Below are positions 1-5,510 of a stretch of DNA of 20,886 bases, piece after piece (the stretch's first letter is position 1; every line of letters starts with the position of its first letter). This DNA comes from a virus, in IMG/VR virus record IMGVR_UViG_3300034355_001151, positions 1-20,886 of that record. The stretch is one strand, 5' to 3'. The position numbers were made by a program, and so were the translations under genes. The notes under the pieces are model-generated. The model was not told where the DNA came from, ran no database searches, and saw only the letters and a list, made by a program, of their open reading frames with translations.

Positions 1-444
1 TTAATTCTCCTTAAATATATCAACTGTCTTAATAGTCAGTTCTTTTGTTTCTTCGTTGAAAGAAAATTTCAATTTCTCTTTGGAATCAACATCGAGCGTA
101 TGATCTCCCATCTTTACCGTTTTGGCAGTTTGAAAATTATCAAAATCTACTCCACTGTATATAATGTTGTGGAGATTAAGATAACCACAGTCAATTCCGA
201 TTATGTAGGCATCCATTTCGAAAGAAAATAGATTATATAAAATATACCTATATGAACCGCGCAGTTTTACATCCCCCTCATATATCTTAGACACTACATA
301 ATAAAACGCTTTCAGTTTATCATCATAAGAAAGATTATTCCAAAACTCAGTTGCTTCCGATTTATATCTTTCTTGGTATTCTTGCATTACTTTTCTGAAT
401 TCTTCCATTTCTGAAGAATCAAATAGATTTTCTGTATTACTCAT
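1..444 (-). CDS. Hypothetical phage protein, 147 aa
   Basis: I do not recognise this family. The protein is soluble-looking, with an acidic, helix-prone N-terminal third (SSEMEEFRKVMQEYQERYK) and a beta-rich C-terminal half (TLDVDSKEKLKFSFNEETKELTIKTVD). No signal peptide or membrane segment is visible. An in-frame ATG five codons upstream exists, but I choose the ATG at 444 because it forms a TAATG junction (1-nt overlap) with the preceding gene's stop, the same arrangement as at the next junction upstream. The stop TAA is at 1-3, so the gene is complete. It is the last visible member of a four-gene run (1229 to 1) below the promoter at 1255-1283. Being a gene is fairly sure; function is unknown. 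Confidence 0.75.
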   Translation of the reverse strand: MSNTENLFDSSEMEEFRKVMQEYQERYKSEATEFWNNLSYDDKLKAFYYVVSKIYEGDVKLRGSYRYILYNLFSFEMDAYIIGIDCGYLNLHNIIYSGVDFDNFQTAKTVKMGDHTLDVDSKEKLKFSFNEETKELTIKTVDIFKEN

Positions 445-668
445 TATAGCGAATCCCAATCAAGTTTCATTCTATCTTGAATTTCGCAAAATAATTTTTT
501 AAACTCTTTGCGAGGCATATTATCTACCCAATCTTTTAAATCTTTATTATCATTCAATACAATATCCAAGTCTTCTTCATCAACTTCATCATAACCTTTA
601 TAATCAAGATAAACTAACCAATTTTTCAATTCGTTGATTAAGGTTTCTTTATGATTATTGTCGCTCAT
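444..668 (-). CDS. Small acidic hypothetical protein, 74 aa
   Basis: Unrecognised small protein rich in Asp, Glu and Lys, with a strongly acidic middle (DEVDEEDLDIVLNDNKDLKD) and a Trp-containing helix at each end (NELKNWLVYLDY, CEIQDRMKLDWDSL). It is probably a compact helical cytosolic protein. Stop and start junctions on both sides are TAATG 1-nt overlaps, which indicates translational coupling within the 1229-to-1 operon. Short acidic proteins are common in phage early regions and can act on host enzymes, but nothing in the sequence points to a specific target. Confidence 0.75.
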   Translation of the reverse strand: MSDNNHKETLINELKNWLVYLDYKGYDEVDEEDLDIVLNDNKDLKDWVDNMPRKEFKKLFCEIQDRMKLDWDSL

Positions 669-931
669 TATTCGCCTCTGAGTGCTTCTAAAGAATAATC
701 TAAATACATTCCACCGTCTTCTGTTTCGATAAACTCCGCATAATCATCTAAAATTTCTATTTCCATATCGTCGTGTGTTAATAGATAATCTTTAAAATCG
801 TAATCTTCATCATAAATTCTAGCATAATATGCATCCCTTTTTCCAGTTTCAAAATTATAACTAGGAATAAGACACGCTTTTATACCTTTTGCTGGGAATC
901 GTTTTTCAATTTTTGAGGTTGAATCGCTCAT
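668..931 (-). CDS. Acidic hypothetical protein, 87 aa
   Basis: Unrecognised. The N-terminal third is basic and beta-prone (KIEKRFPAKGIKACLIPSYN) and the rest very acidic (DEDYDFKDYLLTHDDMEIEI, DDYAEFIETEDGG), ending YSLEALRGE. No membrane segment is seen. The ATG at 931 lies inside the 3' end of the preceding gene (26-nt overlap), and the stop overlaps the next start in TAATG, so it is embedded in a coupled operon. The strong charge would suit a protein that mimics nucleic acid, but that is only speculation from composition. Confidence 0.75.
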   Translation of the reverse strand: MSDSTSKIEKRFPAKGIKACLIPSYNFETGKRDAYYARIYDEDYDFKDYLLTHDDMEIEILDDYAEFIETEDGGMYLDYSLEALRGE

Positions 932-1229
932 AATTTTCCTTCATTCGTTTACGTTCTTCATCGGATATTGGTGTAGGATTATCCATGCGATGTTGCAATC
1001 GTTCTCCATCCTCTCCAGTAACGATGTTAGCATCCTTTAGCAGTTGCTGAACTTCAGTATCAAGACACTCTTGATATCCATCCTCAAATCCTTTTGAATG
1101 AGCAACCATGACCATCCAATAACTCAGACCGTCAGAAACAGTTAATTGCTGTCCTTTTATGCCAGAATTGTATTTTTTGAAGAGCTTGTCGGCTTCTTCA
1201 ACTATTTCTAAGTATAGTTTTTCGTTCAT
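906..1229 (-). CDS. Hypothetical protein, 107 aa; first gene of the 1-1229 operon
   Basis: Unrecognised, mostly helical cytosolic protein. It has an N-terminal helix (MNEKLYLEIVEEADKLFKKY), a Trp/Met-rich middle (DGLSYWMVMVAHSKGFEDGY) and a charged C-terminus (SDEERKRMKENYERFNLKN). The GFEDGYQE stretch resembles the repeated G-x2-x-G-Y helices seen in many short phage proteins, but I cannot name a family. It is the first gene after the promoter at 1255-1283. Its 3' end overlaps the next gene by 26 nt. Confidence 0.75.
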   Translation of the reverse strand: MNEKLYLEIVEEADKLFKKYNSGIKGQQLTVSDGLSYWMVMVAHSKGFEDGYQECLDTEVQQLLKDANIVTGEDGERLQHRMDNPTPISDEERKRMKENYERFNLKN

Positions 1230-1241
1230 TGTTCAAATTTT

Positions 1242-1273
1242 CCTGTAAAAACTCATTTTACCTTATTTACAGG
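1242..1273. repeat. 8-bp inverted repeat spanning a -10 box, possible operator
   Basis: CCTGTAAA (1242-1249) and TTTACAGG (1266-1273) are perfect inverted repeats centred on the -10 hexamer of the promoter at 1255-1283. One arm lies in the spacer and the other just past the -10. The placement suits a dimeric repressor site, although an accidental palindrome in AT-rich DNA is possible. Confidence 0.4.
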
Positions 1274-1283
1274 TAATTGTCAA
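1255..1283 (-). promoter_or_regulatory. Sigma70-like promoter for the 1229-to-1 operon
   Basis: On the minus strand: -35 TTGACA (1278-1283), 17-nt spacer, -10 TAAAAT (1255-1260), in the 67-nt gap upstream of the ATG at 1229. This is a near-consensus host-type promoter. Its sequence differs from the repeated promoter cassette found elsewhere in the window apart from the core hexamers. Confidence 0.8.
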
Positions 1284-1296
1284 ACCATTTTGAGAT

Positions 1297-1479
1297 TCAT
1301 ATTTTTGAAGATTGTTTAGGCTTCTCGTTGAACTCTTTTTCTGTATATTCTATGTCATTCAAATACCAATAACGATCACCATCAGGATATTCAACAGCAG
1401 GGCCATCTTCTCGGTGACGCAGATCGTTTAAATACCACTCACGATCACCATTATCAAAAACTTTTACTGTTTTTTTCAA
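1297..1479 (-). CDS. Short YwqK/MORN-like repeat protein, 60 aa, apparently frameshifted copy
   Basis: Last and smallest member of the HREDGPA repeat family here, with only one full repeat (HREDGPAVEYPDG) between two WYLN half-units. The shared C-terminal module ending LLGYxVKVVK is missing and replaced by KPKQSSKI. Paralogues begin ATG-ATT-GAA-TAT-ACA. Here a run of seven A residues puts the expected ATG out of frame, giving a 9-codon reading that ends in TGA. The body is open only from a TTG at 1479-1477, directly after the previous gene's stop and 8 nt from the GGTGG ribosome-binding sequence inside that gene. It could be a working gene with a TTG start or a decaying copy. Confidence 0.5.
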   Translation of the reverse strand: MKKTVKVFDNGDREWYLNDLRHREDGPAVEYPDGDRYWYLNDIEYTEKEFNEKPKQSSKI

Positions 1480-1854
1480 TCATTTTACCACCTTTACTGT
1501 ATAACCCAATAATGCTTCGATTTCTGCTACTGTTAGTTCTTTTACTTTAGAAGTCTTCTTAATGAATTCTTCTTCTGTATATTCTTCGCCGTTCAGATAC
1601 CAATAATGAGCGCCATGTGCATATTCAACAGCAGGACCATCTTCACGATGGAGATTGCCGTTGAGATACCACTCACGATTGCCATTTGCATATTCAATAG
1701 CAGGACCATCTTCTCGGTGATAATTGTCATTCAGATACCAATAACGATCACCATTTGCATATTCACAAGCAGGACCATCTTCTCTGTGGTATTTGCCATT
1801 CAGATGCCAAAAACGAGTACCATTATCATAGACTTTTACGGTGTATTCAATCAT
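1480..1854 (-). CDS. YwqK/MORN-like tandem-repeat protein, 124 aa
   Basis: Three 23-residue repeats of the form HREDGPAxEYxxGxxxWYLNGxx (residues about 20-90) follow an MIEYTVKVYDNGTRFWHLNG start and are closed by EYTEEEF and the common tail KELTVAEIEALLGYTVKVVK. Similar G-x-W-Y-x-N-G repeats occur in MORN_2/YwqK-type proteins and are expected to form successive beta-hairpins. The function here is unknown. The ATG at 1854 has a good ribosome-binding site (AGGAG, about 6 nt away) and its own promoter copy at 1886-1913. It is the only member besides the 4487 gene with an independent promoter. Its 3' end carries the GGTGG ribosome-binding site for the 1479 gene. Confidence 0.85.
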   Translation of the reverse strand: MIEYTVKVYDNGTRFWHLNGKYHREDGPACEYANGDRYWYLNDNYHREDGPAIEYANGNREWYLNGNLHREDGPAVEYAHGAHYWYLNGEEYTEEEFIKKTSKVKELTVAEIEALLGYTVKVVK

Positions 1855-1885
1855 TTCAATCTCCTAAAGTTCCAACCACAAGACT

Positions 1886-1913
1886 ATTTTACTACACTCT
1901 ACAGAAAAGTCAA
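1886..1913 (-). promoter_or_regulatory. Repeated early-type promoter cassette, copy 1
   Basis: Minus strand: -35 TTGACT (1908-1913), 16-nt spacer, -10 TAAAAT (1886-1891), followed by the conserved leader GTCTTGTGGTTGGAA. It drives the 1854 gene. The -35 end overlaps the stop region of the upstream gene (ends 1910). Confidence 0.8.
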
Positions 1914-2092
1914 GCGTTGAGAGGATGATAGGAAAAATGTCTTTCTAAGTTGTGTTCTTGTAAAAATTCTTCTAGTCCACGATCAATTATCTTCTTTAGG
2001 TCATCGTCTGAAAGAAGATCACCTATAGACTCACGAATCCGAGTCTTTAATTTTCCTTCAAAAGTTTCATTAGTTTGAATTTCATTGCTCAT
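1910..2092 (-). CDS. Hypothetical helical protein, 60 aa
   Basis: Unrecognised. The N-terminus is polar (MSNEIQTNETFEGKLKTR), followed by two helix-prone segments (IGDLLSDDDLKKIIDRGLEE and FLQEHNLERHF). No membrane segment is visible. The ATG at 2092 lies 11 nt inside the preceding gene. The gene closes the long transcription unit that starts at the 4521-4549 promoter, and its stop overlaps the -35 of the next promoter cassette. Confidence 0.7.
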   Translation of the reverse strand: MSNEIQTNETFEGKLKTRIRESIGDLLSDDDLKKIIDRGLEEFLQEHNLERHFSYHPLNA

Positions 2093-2504
2093 TATTTTTT
2101 ACTTCCTCATAATTCTCAGCATATTCAAAAATGTAATCAGGAAAATTATATCCTGCTTCTCTCAACATTGTAAGGGTGGAAAGTAATTCTTCTTTATCAA
2201 CCACATTAAAAATTTTTCCATCATACGCTAATCCAATATCCTTATATTCAGCATTTTCTTTTAACCAATTAACTCTTTTATTGCTAAGTAAAACATAATT
2301 TTGTACCCACCTATCTCGAGATTCTTTATCATTTTTATCAAGAAAATTAATCTCTCCCCAATCAGGAACTTTGGGAGCAAGATGTTCGTTAATTCTTTTT
2401 CTACGAGCAACCACAATCGTAACACCACCAGCACAATCATCATATATGTAGAGGTCACTTGTGTTATTATTAGGACATATTGTAGACCATCTACACCAAC
2501 TCAT
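2082..2504 (-). CDS. Hypothetical protein, 140 aa
   Basis: Unrecognised. The N-terminus has two Cys residues and several Asn (MSWCRWSTICPNNNTSDLY), followed by a beta-prone core (GGVTIVVARRK), a Trp-rich charged middle (DRWVQNYVLLSNKRVNWLKE) and a C-terminal acidic tail (FEYAENYEEVKNNEQ). The ATG at 2504 overlaps the stop of the preceding 43-aa gene in an ATGA junction. It sits in the same unit as the repeat-protein genes but contains no repeat itself. Confidence 0.75.
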   Translation of the reverse strand: MSWCRWSTICPNNNTSDLYIYDDCAGGVTIVVARRKRINEHLAPKVPDWGEINFLDKNDKESRDRWVQNYVLLSNKRVNWLKENAEYKDIGLAYDGKIFNVVDKEELLSTLTMLREAGYNFPDYIFEYAENYEEVKNNEQ

Positions 2505-2632
2505 TTCTCAAACCACCGTATTTTTGAATTGGTTTTTTCGTATTCTTCGACGATTTGGTCAAGAGTCCATGCTTCGTCTTGCCAGAAAACAAAATCTGCC
2601 TTTTCTGCTAATTCTCTAACTTTAGGATTCAT
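2501..2632 (-). CDS. Small hypothetical protein, 43 aa
   Basis: Short gene between the repeat-protein array and the 2504 gene. It encodes a charged helical peptide beginning MNPKVRELAEKADFVFWQDE and ending TNSKIRWFEK. ATGA overlaps at both ends (start inside the 3003-to-2629 gene's stop; stop inside the 2504 start) and a GGT-type ribosome-binding sequence in the upstream gene support it as real. No family is recognised. Confidence 0.65.
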   Translation of the reverse strand: MNPKVRELAEKADFVFWQDEAWTLDQIVEEYEKTNSKIRWFEK

Positions 2633-3003
2633 TTTACTACCTTTATCTGATAACCCAACAAAGATTCAATCTCTGCTACAGTGAGTTCTTTTGCCTTAAC
2701 AGTCTTCTTGTTGAATTCTTTTTTTGTATATTCTGCACCATTCAACCACCACTCACGAGTACCATCAGCATATTCAATAGCAGGACCATCTTCCCGGTGA
2801 CACTTGCCATTCAAATACCAAAAACGAGTACCATCAGCATTTTCAATAGCAGGACCATCTATCCGATGACGCTCGCCATTCAGATACCACTCACGAGTGC
2901 CACTTGAATATTCAACAGCAGGGCCATCTTCACGATGGCGCTCGCCATTCAACCACCACTCACGAGTGCCACTATCATATACTTGTACAGCGTATTCAAT
3001 CAT
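2629..3003 (-). CDS. YwqK/MORN-like tandem-repeat protein, 124 aa
   Basis: Family member with three repeats: HREDGPAVEY, HRIDGPAIEN and HREDGPAIEY, each followed by G-T-R-x-W-[WY]-L-N-G. It ends in EYTKKEF and the shared tail LTVAEIESLLGYQIKVVK. It differs from its neighbours in WWLNG units (Trp for Tyr). A 159-bp stretch of this gene (2702-2860) is identical to one in the 4047-to-3742 gene. ATG start with a 4-nt ATGA overlap with the preceding gene, whose last codons supply the ribosome-binding site. Confidence 0.85.
   Translation of the reverse strand: MIEYAVQVYDSGTREWWLNGERHREDGPAVEYSSGTREWYLNGERHRIDGPAIENADGTRFWYLNGKCHREDGPAIEYADGTREWWLNGAEYTKKEFNKKTVKAKELTVAEIESLLGYQIKVVK
2702..2860. 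repeat. 159-bp exact direct repeat, copy A
   Basis: Base-for-base identical to 3815-3973, an offset of 1113 bp. It covers the 3' part of the repeat domain plus the EYTKKEFNKKT segment of the gene. Identity at synonymous positions implies recent gene conversion or duplication. Confidence 0.9.
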
Positions 3004-3305
3004 TTTACCACCTTTACTGTATAACCTAATAATGCTTCAATGTCTGCTACAGTGAGTTCTTTTACTTTAGAAGTCTTCTTGAGAAATTCTTCTTCGGTAT
3101 AACCTGTATCATTCAAATACCACCAACGCCTACCACCAGCAAATTCAATGGCAGGACCATCCTCTCGATGGAGTTTGTCATTCAACCACCAAATACAAGT
3201 ACCATCAGCATATTCACAAGCAGGACCATCCTCTCTATGGAGTTTGCCATTCAACGTCCAACAACGATTACCATTATCAAAGACTTTTACTGTATATTCA
3301 ATCAT
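3000..3305 (-). CDS. YwqK/MORN-like tandem-repeat protein, 101 aa
   Basis: Family member with two repeats (HREDGPACEYADG, HREDGPAIEFAGG) flanked by WTLNG, WWLND and WYLND units, then EYTEEEF-like GYTEEEF and the tail LTVADIEALLGYTVKVVK. Start MIEYTVKVFDNGNRCW. ATG start overlapping the previous stop (ATGA) with AAGGTGG just upstream, inside the preceding gene. Expected to be a small beta-repeat protein in the cytoplasm. No enzymatic motif is visible. Confidence 0.85.
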   Translation of the reverse strand: MIEYTVKVFDNGNRCWTLNGKLHREDGPACEYADGTCIWWLNDKLHREDGPAIEFAGGRRWWYLNDTGYTEEEFLKKTSKVKELTVADIEALLGYTVKVVK

Positions 3306-3745
3306 TTTACCACCTTTATCTGATAACCCAATAATTTTTCGATCTCTGCTATTGTAAGTTCTTTTGTTTTGAAAGTCAACTTGAGAAATTCTTCTTCAGT
3401 ATATTCTACGTCGTTCAAATACCAATAACGACTACCATCAATATCTTCAATAGCAGGGCCATCTATCCGATGACGCTTGCCATTCAAATACCAACAACGA
3501 GCGCCATTGGCATATTCAATAGCAGGGCCATCTTCTCGGTGACGACAGTCATCCAAGTACCAACAACGAGTGCCAGTTGCATATTCAGAAGCGGGACCAT
3601 CTTCTCGGTGAAGATTGCCATTCAAATACCATTGACGAGTGCCATCAGCATCTTCAACCGCAGGACCATCTTCCCGATGGAGTTTGCCGTTGAGATACCA
3701 AAAACGGTCGCCCCTGTCAAGGACTTTTACTATATATTCTATCAC
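3302..3745 (-). CDS. YwqK/MORN-like tandem-repeat protein, 147 aa, GTG start
   Basis: Four repeats (HREDGPAVED, HREDGPASEY, HREDGPAIEY, HRIDGPAIED), one unit reading WYLDDCRHRED where others have WYLNGxxHRED. It ends in EYTEEEF and LTIAEIEKLLGYQIKVVK. The start is GTG (3745), in a GTGA overlap with the previous stop, where sisters have ATGA. The AAGGTGG ribosome-binding sequence is the same. Its N-terminal segment (MIEYIVKVLDRGDRFW) aligns with the other copies, so the GTG start is well supported. Confidence 0.85.
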   Translation of the reverse strand: MIEYIVKVLDRGDRFWYLNGKLHREDGPAVEDADGTRQWYLNGNLHREDGPASEYATGTRCWYLDDCRHREDGPAIEYANGARCWYLNGKRHRIDGPAIEDIDGSRYWYLNDVEYTEEEFLKLTFKTKELTIAEIEKLLGYQIKVVK

Positions 3746-4047
3746 TTTACCACCTTTACTTGATAACCCAGCAATGATTCAATTTCTGATACTGTTAGTT
3801 CTTTTACTTTAGCGGTCTTCTTGTTGAATTCTTTTTTTGTATATTCTGCACCATTCAACCACCACTCACGAGTACCATCAGCATATTCAATAGCAGGACC
3901 ATCTTCCCGGTGACACTTGCCATTCAAATACCAAAAACGAGTACCATCAGCATTTTCAATAGCAGGACCATCTTCACGATGGAGATTGCCATTCAAGTAC
4001 CAATAACGGTCGCCATAATTATTAACTTTTACTTTGTATTCAATCAT
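3742..4047 (-). CDS. YwqK/MORN-like tandem-repeat protein, 101 aa
   Basis: Two repeats (HREDGPAIENADG, HREDGPAIEYADG), then the WWLNGAEYTKKEF segment and tail LTVSEIESLLGYQVKVVK. Half of the gene is identical in DNA to part of the 3003-to-2629 gene (3815-3973), while the N-terminal codons (MIEYKVKVNNYGDRYW) differ. It therefore looks like a mosaic of family members. ATG start in an ATGA overlap with the 4487-to-4044 gene. Confidence 0.85.
   Translation of the reverse strand: MIEYKVKVNNYGDRYWYLNGNLHREDGPAIENADGTRFWYLNGKCHREDGPAIEYADGTREWWLNGAEYTKKEFNKKTAKVKELTVSEIESLLGYQVKVVK
3815..3973. repeat. 159-bp exact direct repeat, copy B
   Basis: Identical to 2702-2860. See that entry. The two copies lie in the same direction within different members of the repeat-protein gene array, so recombination between them would delete or duplicate 1113 bp (two to three genes). 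Confidence 0.9.
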
Positions 4048-4487
4048 TTTACCACCTTTACCGAATAACCCAATAATGCTTCAATCTCTGCTACTGTTAA
4101 TTCTTTTACTTTAAGGGTTTTCTTGTTGAATTCTTCTTCGGTATATTTTACACCGTTCAAAAACCAATAACGAGTACCGCCAGCAAATTCAATAGCGGGA
4201 CCATCTTCCCGATGACGCCTGCCATTCAAATACCAATGGAGAGTGCCACTTACATATTCAACAGCAGGACCGTCTTCTCTATGCAATTTACCGTTTAAAT
4301 ACCATTCAAGATCACCATTTGCATATTCAACAGCAGGACCGTCTTCTCTATGCAATTTACCGTTTAAATACCATTCAAGATCACCATTTGCATATTCAAC
4401 AGCAGGACCGTCTTCTCTATGCAATTTACCGTTTAAATACCAATAACGATCACCATTATCTTCAACTTTTACTGTATATTCAATCAC
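4044..4487 (-). CDS. YwqK/MORN-like tandem-repeat protein, 147 aa, lead gene of the array
   Basis: Four HREDGPA repeats, the first three nearly identical (HREDGPAVEYANGDLEWYLN), closed by KYTEEEF and LTVAEIEALLGYSVKVVK. I place the start at the GTG 4487-4485: it has AGGAG about 7 nt upstream and its context matches the ATG of the 1854 gene base for base. A longer reading to 4514 would start inside the conserved promoter leader. First gene of a unit of five overlapping repeat-protein genes plus three others (4487 to 1910). The internal 69-bp DNA repeats show recent expansion. Confidence 0.85.
   Translation of the reverse strand: MIEYTVKVEDNGDRYWYLNGKLHREDGPAVEYANGDLEWYLNGKLHREDGPAVEYANGDLEWYLNGKLHREDGPAVEYVSGTLHWYLNGRRHREDGPAIEFAGGTRYWFLNGVKYTEEEFNKKTLKVKELTVAEIEALLGYSVKVVK
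4261..4442. repeat. Perfect 69-bp tandem DNA repeat (2.6 copies)
   Basis: Units at 4261-4329 and 4330-4398 are identical, and a third matches for its first 44 bases (4399-4442). 69 bp equals one 23-residue protein repeat. The lack of synonymous change indicates very recent slippage or unequal recombination inside the gene. Confidence 0.9.
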
Positions 4488-4520
4488 TTCAATCTCCTGT
4501 AAAGTTCCAACCACAAGACT

Positions 4521-4549
4521 ATTTTGCTACAATTTACGAAAAAAGTCAA
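4521..4549 (-). promoter_or_regulatory. Repeated early-type promoter cassette, copy 2
   Basis: Minus strand: -35 TTGACT (4544-4549), 17-nt spacer, -10 CAAAAT (4521-4526), followed by the same leader (AGTCTTGTGGTTGGAAC) as copy 1. It is one base longer in the spacer and weaker in the -10 than the other copies. It drives the repeat-protein array from 4487. Confidence 0.75.
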
Positions 4550-4740
4550 CCGATCTCTTTAACACCGAGTCCGGCGAGGAATCCTTCGGTCCGTCCGGCG
4601 GTGTAACCTTCTTTGTAGATCATCTCACGGAAGGCATCACACCATTCTAGGAATTCAGAATAAGTGATCTTACCAACCTGGAGCTCACCATATACCTCTG
4701 CCGGTTGTTTGACTCTCATGACCAGATTTTGATAGTTCAT
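4546..4740 (-). CDS. Hypothetical protein, 64 aa
   Basis: Unrecognised small protein, MNYQNLVMRVKQPAEVYGEL, then a Trp/Tyr-containing helix (YSEFLEWCDAFREMIYKEGY) and a Gly-rich end (TAGRTEGFLAGLGVKEIG). The GY-x-x-G-x-x-E/D-G pattern recalls the 1229 and 7269 proteins. Last gene of the 6176-to-4546 unit. Its stop overlaps the -35 of the promoter cassette at 4521-4549. The start ATG is preceded by CAGG in a junction sequence duplicated upstream of the 4960 gene. Confidence 0.7.
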   Translation of the reverse strand: MNYQNLVMRVKQPAEVYGELQVGKITYSEFLEWCDAFREMIYKEGYTAGRTEGFLAGLGVKEIG

Positions 4741-4742
4741 GA

Positions 4743-4761
4743 TATTGTACCTGAATTTAAT
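4743..4761. repeat. Duplicated gene-junction sequence (with 4966-4984)
   Basis: 19 bp matching 4966-4984 with one mismatch. On the minus strand each copy gives the end of one gene (ISD or ISN codons, then TAA), ATTCAGG as a likely ribosome-binding site, and a short gap to the next ATG. It suggests that a gene-plus-junction unit was duplicated. Confidence 0.6.
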
Positions 4762-4960
4762 CTGATATCAATTCCAGTTCGGTGATTGAAAAATCAGGAC
4801 GTAAAAACTTTTTCTCTGCTTCCCTTTCTTCAAATGATTTCCAGAATAACATATCATTCATACGAAAATCAATATAGGTTTCTGCTAATTCTTTTGAAGC
4901 ATATACACCCATAATTTCGGGTTCATCGTCTTGGAGATACTTTACAAGATAAACTTTCAT
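4757..4960 (-). CDS. Hypothetical protein, 67 aa
   Basis: Unrecognised. Starts MKVYLVKYLQDDEPEIMGVY and continues with a charged helix (ASKELAETYIDFR) and DFSITELELISD. The beginning (short beta strand, acidic turn, VYASKELAE helix) is the layout common in short phage proteins of the type 'xxYxVxx...gvf.s.e.A..y', also seen in the 58-aa and 51-aa proteins at 6441 and 6912 in this window. No function can be inferred. Confidence 0.7.
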   Translation of the reverse strand: MKVYLVKYLQDDEPEIMGVYASKELAETYIDFRMNDMLFWKSFEEREAEKKFLRPDFSITELELISD

Positions 4961-4965
4961 GTTGC

Positions 4966-4984
4966 TATTGTGCCTGAATTTAAT
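4966..4984. repeat. Duplicated gene-junction sequence (with 4743-4761)
   Basis: Second copy of the stop-plus-ribosome-binding-site junction, here between the 5168-to-4980 gene and the 4960 gene. One mismatch to 4743-4761. Confidence 0.6.
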
Positions 4985-5168
4985 TGGATATGTTCCATTT
5001 CAAGATTTCATCCTTCAGATTCAGGATCATATCCTGTTTGGTTTCGGGCAAACCCTCAGAGGCAGCCTCGCCCTCGATTTGGTCGATTAAATCAAGAATG
5101 TATTTTGCATCAACCATTACTCTGGTTTGACCAATGACAAAGGGTCGGACTATTTCATCTAAGTTCAT
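4980..5168 (-). CDS. Hypothetical protein, 62 aa
   Basis: Unrecognised small helical protein, MNLDEIVRPFVIGQTRVMVD, then a helix DAKYILDLIDQIEGEA and a C-terminal helix DMILNLKDEILKWNISN. No membrane segment is seen. The ATG at 5168 overlaps the stop of the 5476-to-5165 gene in an ATGA junction, so it is translationally coupled. Confidence 0.7.
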   Translation of the reverse strand: MNLDEIVRPFVIGQTRVMVDAKYILDLIDQIEGEAASEGLPETKQDMILNLKDEILKWNISN

Positions 5169-5476
5169 TTCTGTTCACTTAGCATTTTAATAAAAGTTTT
5201 CTTTTCACAAACACCATTTCCGCCCAATGATCTTTGAATCATCCAAAAGTGAACGCATTTCCACAATCTTACAATATATATCAAATCTTTTTCAGTATTT
5301 TCCCAAAGAGTTTTTCGGATTTTCTTTTCCACTCTCTTCTCAAAGCCTCCCTCAACTTCAAGGTCTTTTTTCTTGGGTTTCGTAGAAAGATGAATCCCCA
5401 CAGCAACACATACTCCAAGAGCAATATTCTCGGGAAACTCTTTTTTAAGATCGTTGAACAATTCTGGATAGATCAT
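5165..5476 (-). CDS. Hypothetical protein, 103 aa
   Basis: Unrecognised. The N-terminal part contains a weakly hydrophobic stretch (ENIALGVCVAVGIHLS), a basic linker (TKPKKKDLEVEGG, KRVEKKIRK) and an aromatic-rich helix (DLIYIVRLWKCVHFWMIQRS). Four Cys residues are scattered and do not form an obvious zinc site. ATG at 5476 with AGGAG 7 nt upstream. Overlaps the next gene by 4 nt. AT-rich, unlike the two genes just upstream. Confidence 0.7.
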   Translation of the reverse strand: MIYPELFNDLKKEFPENIALGVCVAVGIHLSTKPKKKDLEVEGGFEKRVEKKIRKTLWENTEKDLIYIVRLWKCVHFWMIQRSLGGNGVCEKKTFIKMLSEQK

Positions 5477-5510
5477 CTTTGTCTCCTAAATTTCACGTGA
5501 AAAGCTTTTC

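Noticed and set aside
1606-1920. Plus-strand open frame opposite the repeat-protein gene
   Set aside because: It mirrors the periodic minus-strand repeats (low-stop antisense of HREDGPA units), has no promoter or ribosome-binding site and covers the promoter cassette. Similar antisense frames at 2301-2684, 3148-3357, 3470-3763, 4243-4446 and 4319-4606 were dropped for the same reason.
4261-4442. CRISPR-like or satellite array from the 69-bp repeats
   Set aside because: Units are contiguous, have no unique spacers and keep a 23-codon reading frame; they are protein-coding repeats.
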